Of a stretch of DNA of 64,000 bases, positions 56,972 to 64,000 are shown piece by piece. Made by a program: the position numbers and the translations under genes. Position 1 is the first letter of the stretch, and each line of letters starts with the position of its first letter. The notes under the pieces are model-generated. The model had not been told where the DNA came from and did not search any database. It worked only from the letters and a program-made list of their open reading frames with translations. This DNA comes from Paenibacillus sp. FSL R7-0345 (GTDB taxonomy: Bacteria; Bacillota; Bacilli; Paenibacillales; Paenibacillaceae), in assembly GCF_038595055.1 (NCBI RefSeq), contig NZ_CP152002.1, positions 1,780,501-1,844,500 of the forward strand, in the 5' to 3' direction.

Positions 56972-57928
56972 ATGCCCGTACGTCAAGAATCCACGCAAAT
57001 TATGAAAGCTGTTCGCTCTAACCTGGAATCCTGTATACTTGGAAAATCTTTTGAAATAGAACTGCTGCTTACGGCACTTCTGGCCGGTGGACACGTCCTG
57101 ATTGAGGATGTGCCGGGAACCGGTAAAACCCAGCTTATACGGGCATTATCACGGTCCATGTCCGGTGACTACCGGCGGATCCAGTGCAATCCCGATATTC
57201 TGCCGAGTGATATTACCGGCGTGTCCGTCTATCATCCGCGTGATGAAATGTTCTATTTCCGGCCGGGGCCGGTTATGACTAATATTCTGCTAGCCGATGA
57301 GATCAACCGGGCAACAACCAAGACCCAGTCGGCTCTGCTGGAGGTTATGGAAGAACGTAATGTCACGGTGGACGGGGAGACTTATCCGCTTCCGCATCCG
57401 TTCATGCTCTGTGCGACTCAGAACCCGATTGATTTTGAAGGCACCTACACACTGCCGGAAGCCCAGCTTGACCGCTTTATGCTGCGGATCAGCCTTGGTT
57501 ATCCGGATAGCGAGACCGAGAAGAACCTGCTGCTCAGCCACCAGTCGGGCCAGCCTGTGGACAAGCTGACACCGGTAACGGGCATGGAGCAGATTGCAGC
57601 GATCCAGGAAGAGATCCGTGAGGTGTACATGAGTGATACGGTTCTGGGTTACCTGCTCGACATTGTACGCCAGACACGGGAGCACCCGCTGGTGCTGCTT
57701 GGTGCAAGCCCGCGTGCTTCGCTGTCCTTCATGATGGCCTGCAAAGCATATGCTTTTCTGCAGGAGCGCGATTATGTGCTGCCGGATGATGTCAAGATTC
57801 TTACGCCTTATGCCCTGGGGCACCGTATCATTCTGCGTCCGGAATCGCGGCTGGACAATGTTAACGTGGAGTCCCTGCTGCAGAAGCTGCTGCAAGGCAT
57901 CCGTGTGCCTGTTACGATGAGGCAATAG
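56972..57928 (+). CDS. MoxR-family AAA ATPase
   Basis: 318 residues. Walker A in VPGTGKTQLIRAL, Walker B LLADEINRATTKTQ, sensor 1 MLCATQNPIDFEGTY, lid domain with ASPRASLSFM. MoxR ATPases act as cytoplasmic chaperones that assemble or activate partner proteins, usually with DUF58 and transglutaminase/von Willebrand partners. This gene starts a three-gene operon with exactly such partners. A TATAAT lies at 56913-56918, and a perfect palindrome TTACAATTGTAA at 56841-56852 in the 266-base leader. ATG follows AGGAGG. Confidence 0.94.
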   Translation: MPVRQESTQIMKAVRSNLESCILGKSFEIELLLTALLAGGHVLIEDVPGTGKTQLIRALSRSMSGDYRRIQCNPDILPSDITGVSVYHPRDEMFYFRPGPVMTNILLADEINRATTKTQSALLEVMEERNVTVDGETYPLPHPFMLCATQNPIDFEGTYTLPEAQLDRFMLRISLGYPDSETEKNLLLSHQSGQPVDKLTPVTGMEQIAAIQEEIREVYMSDTVLGYLLDIVRQTREHPLVLLGASPRASLSFMMACKAYAFLQERDYVLPDDVKILTPYALGHRIILRPESRLDNVNVESLLQKLLQGIRVPVTMRQ

Positions 57929-57930
57929 CG

Positions 57931-59181
57931 ATGAAGAGCTATCTGAGTGGAGTAGCAGCAGGAATCCAGCCGCGGAAATTCGCCGGCATACTCGCGATAT
58001 GGGCTGTTACCCTCCTCTATGTGCTGTTTCAGGGCGGCAAAACATCCTTCATGCTGTTTATTATGGTCTCAGTCCTCATTCTTTATTTAATCGTCGGCGC
58101 GGTCAGCGGCGTCCGCCGGGCCAAAGGCACGCGCAGCCTGTATTCTGAGCAGGATAAGCCTGAGCTGCTGTATGCAGGCGGATATCTGCGTGTGAAGCTG
58201 CAGGTGAGCATTCCGGGATTTCTCCCGCTGCCTTACGTGGTGGTCAGGGAAATTCTCAAGCGCCATAACGGCGAGTCGTGGGTTTTTGAGGAGAGTCTGA
58301 TTCCCAGCCTGAGAGGGCAGGGGGAGCTGCAGTTTCAGACACCGCCGCTGGAGCGCGGCAGCTACACCTTTGAGCAGACAGATATCCTGGCAGAGGATAT
58401 TTTCGGGCTGGTAGAGCATAAAGGAACTTTCCGGGCTGAAGGGCAGTTCCGTGTTCTTCCCCGGGCTATCTTCGTACCGCGCTGGCAGCTGTATGAACGC
58501 CGGTCCCGTCTGGCCGGACTGCAGACCTCTCTGCTGCATTCACGGCGGGAGACAACGCAGATCAACGGGGTACGCGACTATGTCTATGGCGACCGTTTAA
58601 CCCGTATCCACTGGAATGCGACGGCCAGAACCGGGCAATGGAAGTCCAAGGAATTCGAGCATGAGTCCGTCCCCAAGACGATTCTTGTGCTTGACGGCAG
58701 CGCAGCGGCTTACGGCAGCTCCAACCAGTTTGAGCTGGCGGTTTCCGTTACGGCTTCGCTGCTCAGCTATGGTATCCGTGACCGGATCGGTATCGGCCTT
58801 TGCTGTATAGACAGGAATACCAAGGTTTTTGTGCCTGCCGAGAGCGCGGCAGAGCGCCAGAAAATGATTCAATACCTGATTGATATTAATGCGGAAGGCC
58901 GCGGACCGGTGCTGCCTGAACTGGAGAAGAGCCACCGGATGTTTCCGAAAGGCGCCTACTTCGTTCTGATCAGTCCGCAGAGCGGCCAGCCGGTGCTGGA
59001 TGTCATGCGCTGGGCGGAGAGCCGGGGAATGACCCCTGCCCATATCCAGGTGCGTAACCCGGCCGCGAACAATGCCAGCAGGGAGTGGAGTGATGTTCTA
59101 AGATCACGCGGAATAGCAAGCTACAGCGTGAATTCCCTGCAGGAGCTCCCTGCTGTACTCGGAGGTGATGCTGCAGTATGA
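57931..59181 (+). CDS. DUF58 membrane protein
   Basis: 416 residues. Two membrane helices in the first 70 residues, then a soluble region ending in the DUF58 signature: GVRDYVYGDRLTRIHWNATA, preceded by a Arg-rich stretch, followed by a von Willebrand-A-like fold (ILVLDGSAAAYGSS). DUF58 proteins are client or partner proteins of MoxR ATPases, located at the membrane. It is two bases behind the MoxR gene and overlaps the transglutaminase gene by four bases. Molecular role not established; possibly wall or envelope maintenance. Confidence 0.93.
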   Translation: MKSYLSGVAAGIQPRKFAGILAIWAVTLLYVLFQGGKTSFMLFIMVSVLILYLIVGAVSGVRRAKGTRSLYSEQDKPELLYAGGYLRVKLQVSIPGFLPLPYVVVREILKRHNGESWVFEESLIPSLRGQGELQFQTPPLERGSYTFEQTDILAEDIFGLVEHKGTFRAEGQFRVLPRAIFVPRWQLYERRSRLAGLQTSLLHSRRETTQINGVRDYVYGDRLTRIHWNATARTGQWKSKEFEHESVPKTILVLDGSAAAYGSSNQFELAVSVTASLLSYGIRDRIGIGLCCIDRNTKVFVPAESAAERQKMIQYLIDINAEGRGPVLPELEKSHRMFPKGAYFVLISPQSGQPVLDVMRWAESRGMTPAHIQVRNPAANNASREWSDVLRSRGIASYSVNSLQELPAVLGGDAAV

Positions 59182-61412
59182 GCCGATGGTGGAACGGAAT
59201 CAAATCTTCCTGGCATCATTCCTTCAGCCTGCTCTGGCTGATGCTGATCGGCCTGCAGTGGGTATCCTTTACAGAGCCGTTCTGGCTGCAGGCTACAACA
59301 GAGGTTGTGCTGCTGTCGCTTGCGGCAGTAGCCGTTATTGAGATTCTCCTGCCTGTAAAATGGGGAGTGAGGCTGTTCCTTGAAGCAGCAGCTGTACTGT
59401 ACATTACGTACAGGCTGATCCTGAACAAGGGGACCTTTGTTCCTGATCCCTGGGCTGTGACGCTGCGGGACCGTCTGCCCGATATCGCGGCCGGAATGGT
59501 CCCCTATATCTGGTTCGCCCTGGCAGCTGGCACGCTGCTGCTGCTGTCCTCCTGGTGGGTCAACTCCAAAGCACGGATTCTCATGTTTCTTACCGCTAAC
59601 ATCGTTGCTTTTGCGGCGCTTGATTCCTTTACCACCTCTGTCCTGTGGCAGGAGGTAGCCTGGACAGTGGCGGCAGGTATGGGCTGGCTGGTTACGCAGC
59701 ACCTGCGCAGCTTTCAATTGCATTATCCGCGCGGCTGGACTTATCTGCTGCGCTATCCGTTCAAGGTATTGATTAATGTCGCCATTATTTTCTCGCTGGT
59801 TATTGTGACCGGGGTGAATATGCCTGATGTGCGGCCAACCCTGACCGATCCTTATACGGCTTGGCAGGACTGGAACGGAGACGGTAATCCGTCAGGACCG
59901 GGAGCCTCCGGCAGCTCGTCTTCCGCCACCAGCAGCGGCGGCGGGACAGGCAGCGGCAGCTCGTCTTCCGGCTATAGCCTGAACGATGATAACCTGGGCG
60001 GCGGCTTCAGCTTTGACTACTCGCCTGTAATGACAGTTACCTCCAATCAGCGCACCTATATGCGGGGAGAGTCACGGGCTGTCTATTCCGGCAGAGGCTG
60101 GAGTGATGATGACCGGTGGAACAGAGGTCCGCTGGTACGGGCTGCTGTTGGCACGGAGCTGGAGCGGGAAGCAGCCCCGAAGACGCAGACAGAGCCGCTG
60201 CAGCAGACGGTAAGGCTGCTTGGCAATAATGATTATCCCGTGCTGTTCGGCGCTTATTCCATCTCCAGAGTAGATACGATAGACGGTGAGGAGACCAGCA
60301 ACGGCTTGTTCTGGCGGAGCCAGGACAATGAGATGATCTGGGGCTCTGATGATGTTCTGACCTACCCGCAGACGTATGTCCTGACCTCTGAGGTTCCGGT
60401 TGTGCCGGTTCAGGAGCTGAGCCGGCAGACATACAGCCAGCTGTATGAAGGCCAGGATAATGAACAGTATCTGCAGCTGCCGGATAATTTCCCGCAGCGG
60501 GTCAGCGATCTGGCTGAGGAGATTACAGCAAGTGCACAGACTCCTTACGAGAAGGTTGCACTGCTGCAGCAATATTTACAAGTAAGCTTTCCTTATACCA
60601 ATCAGCCGGATCTCTCACGCAAAAAGAGCAGGGATATGGTCGAAAGCTTCCTGTTTGAGATTATGGAAGGCTACTGTGACTATTACTCAACTGCGCTTGT
60701 AACCATGGCCCGGACACTTGATATTCCGGCCCGCTGGGTTAAGGGCTACGCTCCGGGAGAACAGGCCCAGCTTCCGGATAATCTGATGGCACAGGGTGCG
60801 ACCAACAATAATTATACGATTACGAATGCTGATGCCCATTCCTGGGCAGAGGTCTATTTCGGGGACTACGGCTGGATTCCGGTTGAAGCAACCCCGGGTT
60901 TTACTGTTCCGCTGCTGACCCAGAGCGAGGAACAGACTCCGGTAGAGCCGGAGCAGGAAGAGGAGCAGGCTGTAGAGCCGGTACAAGAGCCGGCGCAGAC
61001 GGCTTCCGGCGATAGTCTGAACATTGGAACATGGATTGTGGCGGCAGCAGCTGCCGTGCTGCTGCTCTGGACAGGTTATCTGCTCTGGCAGCACCGGTTA
61101 AGCCTGCGCTTCCTGCTGCAGCGGCTGCAGAGCGGCCGGCCGCTGACCCCGGTGCAAAAAGTGGTGGCCGAAACAGAGCGGTGGGTAAGGTATGTGCGCA
61201 GAAGGGGCATGCTTAAGGAAGAGCATGAAACACTGCGTGAGGCTGTCAGCCGCTGGAGCCGGGAAACCCCGGAAGCTGCAGGCAGTTTTACTTCACTGCT
61301 GCGGCTGTTCGAGCAGGCCAAGTACAGCCCTGATATTATTGAAGACAAAGACTGGCGCAGCGTGTATACTGAAGCTTTGCAGCTGCAGCGGAGCCTTAAA
61401 GGGCGCAGGTAG
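59178..61412 (+). CDS. Membrane transglutaminase-like protein (TgpA/DUF3488 type)
   Basis: 744 residues. About six N-terminal membrane helices (to about residue 225), a Ser/Gly-rich linker about 240-275, a beta-rich region, then a transglutaminase/cysteine-protease core with Cys500 (EGYCDYYSTALVTMAR) and His554 (NADAHSWAEVYFG), followed by GWIPVEATPGF. A Glu/Pro-rich stretch, one last membrane helix near 625-645 and a cytoplasmic C-terminal domain (DUF4129-like) finish it. The catalytic core faces the outside of the membrane. It is the third gene of the MoxR-DUF58 operon; family members are thought to act on envelope proteins or peptides, substrate unknown. Confidence 0.92.
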   Translation: MSRWWNGIKSSWHHSFSLLWLMLIGLQWVSFTEPFWLQATTEVVLLSLAAVAVIEILLPVKWGVRLFLEAAAVLYITYRLILNKGTFVPDPWAVTLRDRLPDIAAGMVPYIWFALAAGTLLLLSSWWVNSKARILMFLTANIVAFAALDSFTTSVLWQEVAWTVAAGMGWLVTQHLRSFQLHYPRGWTYLLRYPFKVLINVAIIFSLVIVTGVNMPDVRPTLTDPYTAWQDWNGDGNPSGPGASGSSSSATSSGGGTGSGSSSSGYSLNDDNLGGGFSFDYSPVMTVTSNQRTYMRGESRAVYSGRGWSDDDRWNRGPLVRAAVGTELEREAAPKTQTEPLQQTVRLLGNNDYPVLFGAYSISRVDTIDGEETSNGLFWRSQDNEMIWGSDDVLTYPQTYVLTSEVPVVPVQELSRQTYSQLYEGQDNEQYLQLPDNFPQRVSDLAEEITASAQTPYEKVALLQQYLQVSFPYTNQPDLSRKKSRDMVESFLFEIMEGYCDYYSTALVTMARTLDIPARWVKGYAPGEQAQLPDNLMAQGATNNNYTITNADAHSWAEVYFGDYGWIPVEATPGFTVPLLTQSEEQTPVEPEQEEEQAVEPVQEPAQTASGDSLNIGTWIVAAAAAVLLLWTGYLLWQHRLSLRFLLQRLQSGRPLTPVQKVVAETERWVRYVRRRGMLKEEHETLREAVSRWSRETPEAAGSFTSLLRLFEQAKYSPDIIEDKDWRSVYTEALQLQRSLKGRR

Positions 61413-61447
61413 TCTGCGCCCCGCACGCAAACATGACACAGGTTCAT

Positions 61448-61475
61448 TTGCGAAGTGCAAAGAGTGTGATATAGT
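61448..61475 (+). promoter_or_regulatory. Promoter of the yqeG-yqeH operon
   Basis: TTGCGA (61448-61453), 16 bases, TATAGT (61470-61475), 49 bases before the yqeG start. Confidence 0.55.
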
Positions 61476-61524
61476 TTTTTGAAAGACAGGAAAGCATGTG
61501 CGCATGAAAATCGAGGTGAAATGA

Positions 61525-62049
61525 TTGTTTGAACGATTAGTTCCCAAACTCCGGGTAAATACGGTATTTGATATTGATCTTGAAGATTTGTACCGTAAAG
61601 GATACCGCGGCATTATTACAGACCTGGATAACACGCTTGTAGGCGCCAAAGCGCCTCTGGCTACTCCCGAGCTGCTGCTGTGGTTTGCAAAGGTGAAAGA
61701 GCTTGGATTCAAGCTCATTATTGTATCTAATAATAATATGGACCGGGTGTCCCGCTTTGCCACGCCGCTGGATATCCAGTTTGTTCATCAGGCGCGCAAG
61801 CCGGTCAATACCCCTTTTCTGAAAGCTATGAAGCTGATGGAGCTGAAGCCGGAACAGACAATCGTAGTCGGTGACCAGATGCTTACAGACGTGCTGGGCG
61901 GTAACCGTCTGGGGCTGTATACAATCCTGGTCCTGCCGATTTCGGTAAAGGATGAAGGCTTCGGTACAAGAATTAACCGCCGCGTCGAGCAGATTGCGCT
62001 GACACGGCTGCGTAAGCAAGGATTGTGGCATGAGGAGGATAAACATTAA
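61525..62049 (+). CDS. yqeG: YqeG family HAD phosphatase
   Basis: 174 residues from TTG with GAGGTGA upstream. HAD subfamily IIIA: GIITDLDNTLVGA (nucleophile Asp and second Asp), LIIVSNNN (Ser/Thr motif), RKPVNTPFLKAM (Lys) and VVGDQMLTDVLGGNRLG (acidic motif). A cytoplasmic phosphatase of uncertain substrate, always next to yqeH in bacilli. Overlaps yqeH by one base (TAATG). The gene order yqeG-yqeH-aroE is that of B. subtilis and supports the call. Confidence 0.95.
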   Translation: MFERLVPKLRVNTVFDIDLEDLYRKGYRGIITDLDNTLVGAKAPLATPELLLWFAKVKELGFKLIIVSNNNMDRVSRFATPLDIQFVHQARKPVNTPFLKAMKLMELKPEQTIVVGDQMLTDVLGGNRLGLYTILVLPISVKDEGFGTRINRRVEQIALTRLRKQGLWHEEDKH

Positions 62050-63176
62050 TGAGTCAACACAATGAAACTGAGCGCCCGGTGAAATGCAGCGGCTGCGGTA
62101 TCAAGCTGCAGACCGAGAACAAGGAGCTTCCGGGCTATATCCCGGAGTCGGCCTTTGAACGGGAACCGGTCATTTGCCAGCGCTGTTTCCGGATTAAGAA
62201 TTACAATGAGGCTTCTTCGGTATCCGTAGATCAGGACGAATTCCTGCATCTGCTGAGCGGGATCGGCGAGAAGAATGCGCTTGTGATCCACATCGTGGAT
62301 TTGTTTGATTTTGAAGGCAGCCTGATTTCCGGGCTTCAGCGGTTTGTCGGCAATAACCCCGTCATCCTCGCCGTGAACAAATGCGATCTGCTGCCTAAGG
62401 TAACGAACTGGAACAAGCTGCGCAACTGGATGCAGCAGCGCTGCAAGGAGCACGGCCTGCGGACAGCAGAAATCGTCCTCGTCAGCGCCAAGCGCAACCA
62501 GGGCTTTGAGCGTCTGCTGGAGACGGTCAGTGAGCTGCGCGGACAACGTGATATCTATGTTGTCGGGGCAACGAATGTGGGCAAGTCCACACTGATTAAC
62601 CGTCTGATCTCGGACTACAGTGATCTGGAGCAGGAGCTGACCACTTCACGTTATCCCGGCACTACACTGGATATGGTCAAAATTCCGCTGGATGACGGCC
62701 ACTCTATTATTGATACTCCGGGGATTGTATACCCTTGGCGTTACAGTGAGCTTGTAGAACGGCGTGATCTGGGCGCGGTAATGCCTGAGAATCCGCTTAA
62801 GCCTGCGGTTTATCAGCTGAATGAGGGACAGACGCTGTTCTTCGGCGGCCTGGGACGGTTTGATTTTATCCAGGGTCCGCGGCAATCCTTCACCTGCTAC
62901 ATCAGTACAACACTGAAGATTCACCGCACCAAGCTGGAGCGGGCAGATTCGCTGTACCAGGATCACCGCGGTGAGCTGCTGACGCCGCCGGCGGCAGCCG
63001 ATATGGACAAGCTGCCGCAGTGGCAGCGTCACGAATTCCGGATCGGCCGGGGCAGCCAGACTGACCTGTTCATCTCCGGGCTCGGCTGGATTAAAGTCAA
63101 CGGGACGGAAGGCGCAGTTGTTGCCGTACATGTTCCGCGCGGCGTGAAGGTGCTCACCCGCCCTTCGCTGATCTAA
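62049..63176 (+). CDS. yqeH: Ribosome-biogenesis GTPase YqeH
   Basis: 375 residues. Circularly permuted GTPase: zinc-finger CSGCG and ICQRC at the N-terminus, then G4 NKCD, G5 SAK, G1 GATNVGKSTLINR, G2 TSRYPGTT and G3 DTPG in that order. A C-terminal beta domain of about 120 residues follows. YqeH is needed for assembly of the 30S ribosomal subunit in bacilli. Overlaps yqeG by one base; aroE follows 34 bases later, the expected order. Confidence 0.97.
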   Translation: MSQHNETERPVKCSGCGIKLQTENKELPGYIPESAFEREPVICQRCFRIKNYNEASSVSVDQDEFLHLLSGIGEKNALVIHIVDLFDFEGSLISGLQRFVGNNPVILAVNKCDLLPKVTNWNKLRNWMQQRCKEHGLRTAEIVLVSAKRNQGFERLLETVSELRGQRDIYVVGATNVGKSTLINRLISDYSDLEQELTTSRYPGTTLDMVKIPLDDGHSIIDTPGIVYPWRYSELVERRDLGAVMPENPLKPAVYQLNEGQTLFFGGLGRFDFIQGPRQSFTCYISTTLKIHRTKLERADSLYQDHRGELLTPPAAADMDKLPQWQRHEFRIGRGSQTDLFISGLGWIKVNGTEGAVVAVHVPRGVKVLTRPSLI

Positions 63177-63210
63177 GCGCTTCTAACCTACACTCAGGAG
63201 GATCATGCCT

Positions 63211-64000
63211 ATGACCGGCAATCACACGAATACGGACATGCTGCTGGGCGTCATGGGCGATCCGATTGCCCAGTCCAAGTCACCGCTGATGCATACAGCA
63301 GCGCTGAAGGCTCTCGCTATACCCGGGGCCTATGTGCCGCTGCATATTACCCCGGACCGGCTGGGCGAAGCGGTGCAGGCCATCCGCACGCTCGGCTTCC
63401 GCGGAGTCAACGTGACGATCCCGCACAAAATTGCCGTCATGGACTATCTGGACAAGCTGGATGCCAGTGCGGTTGCCGGCGGCGCGGTCAATACGATTGT
63501 CAACGATAACGGAATCCTGACCGGATATAATACCGACGGCATCGGCTATGTACGCTCGCTGAAGGCTGAGGCTGTCCCGGATCTGTCCGGTGCCCGCATT
63601 CTGGTGCTGGGAGCGGGAGGGGCAGCCAGAGGTATTATCAGCGCTCTGCTGCAGGAAGGTCCGGCTTCCGTCGTCATTGCCAACCGCACCGCTGATAAAG
63701 CGCAGGAGCTGGCAGCCTCATGGCAGGCTGCAGGCACTGTTACCGGAGCGGCAATGGGGGATATAGCCGGGCTGATCCCGGATGCTGATATTGTCATCAA
63801 TACCACTTCTGTCGGAATGTTTCCTTACCCGGATGAGACGCCGGTGGCATCGGGTCTGTTCAGTAAAAACCAGGTTGTCAGCGATCTGATCTACAACCCG
63901 CTGCGCACCCGGCTGCTTGAGGAGGCTCTGCAGGCAGGCTGCACCATCCACGGCGGTCTGGGAATGTTCATCTATCAGGGCGCGTATGCCTTTGAATACT
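63211..64000 (+). CDS. aroE: Shikimate dehydrogenase, 5' part
   Basis: 263 codons are present and the frame is open at the window edge; the full protein would be about 280-290 residues. Substrate-binding motifs are seen at GDPIAQSKSPLMH and VNVTIPHK (catalytic Lys), NTDG (Asp) and the NADP loop LVLGAGGAARGI, with NTTSVGM after it. Start taken at the second ATG (63211), 9 bases after AGGAGG; an ATG six bases earlier is only 3 bases from it. The enzyme reduces 3-dehydroshikimate to shikimate in aromatic amino acid synthesis. It lies in the expected place after yqeH. Confidence 0.95.
   Translation, partial: MTGNHTNTDMLLGVMGDPIAQSKSPLMHTAALKALAIPGAYVPLHITPDRLGEAVQAIRTLGFRGVNVTIPHKIAVMDYLDKLDASAVAGGAVNTIVNDNGILTGYNTDGIGYVRSLKAEAVPDLSGARILVLGAGGAARGIISALLQEGPASVVIANRTADKAQELAASWQAAGTVTGAAMGDIAGLIPDADIVINTTSVGMFPYPDETPVASGLFSKNQVVSDLIYNPLRTRLLEEALQAGCTIHGGLGMFIYQGAYAFEY

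Overview
The window looks like a chromosome segment from a Paenibacillus-type, endospore-forming Firmicute. The evidence is intrinsic: a spoVAC-spoVAD-spoVAE cluster, a yqeG-yqeH-aroE cluster, AGGAGG-type ribosome sites with many TTG/GTG starts, YesM/YesN-type two-component control of sugar ABC importers, AraC regulators fused to glycosidase-like domains, an S-layer-anchored glycanase and a mannitol PTS operon. Species is not claimed. I see no rRNA, tRNA, insertion sequence, prophage or CRISPR array.

Layout. 1-4.4 kb: a TIM-barrel sugar isomerase (3' part only), an AraC-GH39 fusion, a second TIM-barrel protein and a small partner resembling the beta subunit of C-glycoside deglycosidases. 4.7-6.1 kb: a sodium symporter behind an operator-like palindrome. 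6.3-13 kb: secreted GH53 galactanase with SLH domains, AraC regulator, GH31 glycosidase. 13.4-15.7 kb: stress-type flavin-binding protein and a chemoreceptor. 15.9-26.4 kb: GH36 alpha-galactosidase with its LacI repressor, divergent from a YesM/YesN pair and a sugar ABC importer. 26.6-28.6 kb: an unusual PD-(D/E)XK-winged-helix protein behind an attenuator-like leader, then a metallophosphoesterase. 28.8-31.9 kb: a second sugar ABC importer. 32-34.6 kb: VOC protein, SDR and sugar-efflux MFS. 34.8-41.8 kb: two cytoplasmic GH3 enzymes with an AraC regulator and a His/Gly-rich membrane peptide. 42.2-45.3 kb: MBL hydrolase, a guanidine-I riboswitch controlling a paired SMR exporter, aldo/keto reductase. 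45.9-51.1 kb: mannitol operon mtlA-mtlR-mtlF-mtlD. 51.2-64 kb: conserved core with an M42 peptidase, spoVA genes, a second chemoreceptor, MoxR-DUF58-transglutaminase operon, yqeG-yqeH-aroE (aroE runs off the end).

How it fits together: most of the window is carbohydrate capture. Extracellular galactanase, two ABC importers and cytoplasmic GH36, GH31 and GH3 enzymes would break down plant galactans and xylan- or glucan-derived oligosaccharides. LacI, AraC and two-component regulators plus several cre-like sites give substrate and catabolite control.

The least ordinary structure is not a gene. Six intergenic regions, each downstream of a + strand gene, carry tandem repeats with a period of 50, 51 or 52 bp. 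Four of them (2, 9, 4 and 5 copies) have a period of 51 bp and share one core, an inverted repeat of the form GG(G/A)CA-AAAA-TG(C/T)CC followed by TTGATT. The two sides of the core change together between arrays. This is the strongest candidate here for an undescribed element family. Its function cannot be read from the sequence.
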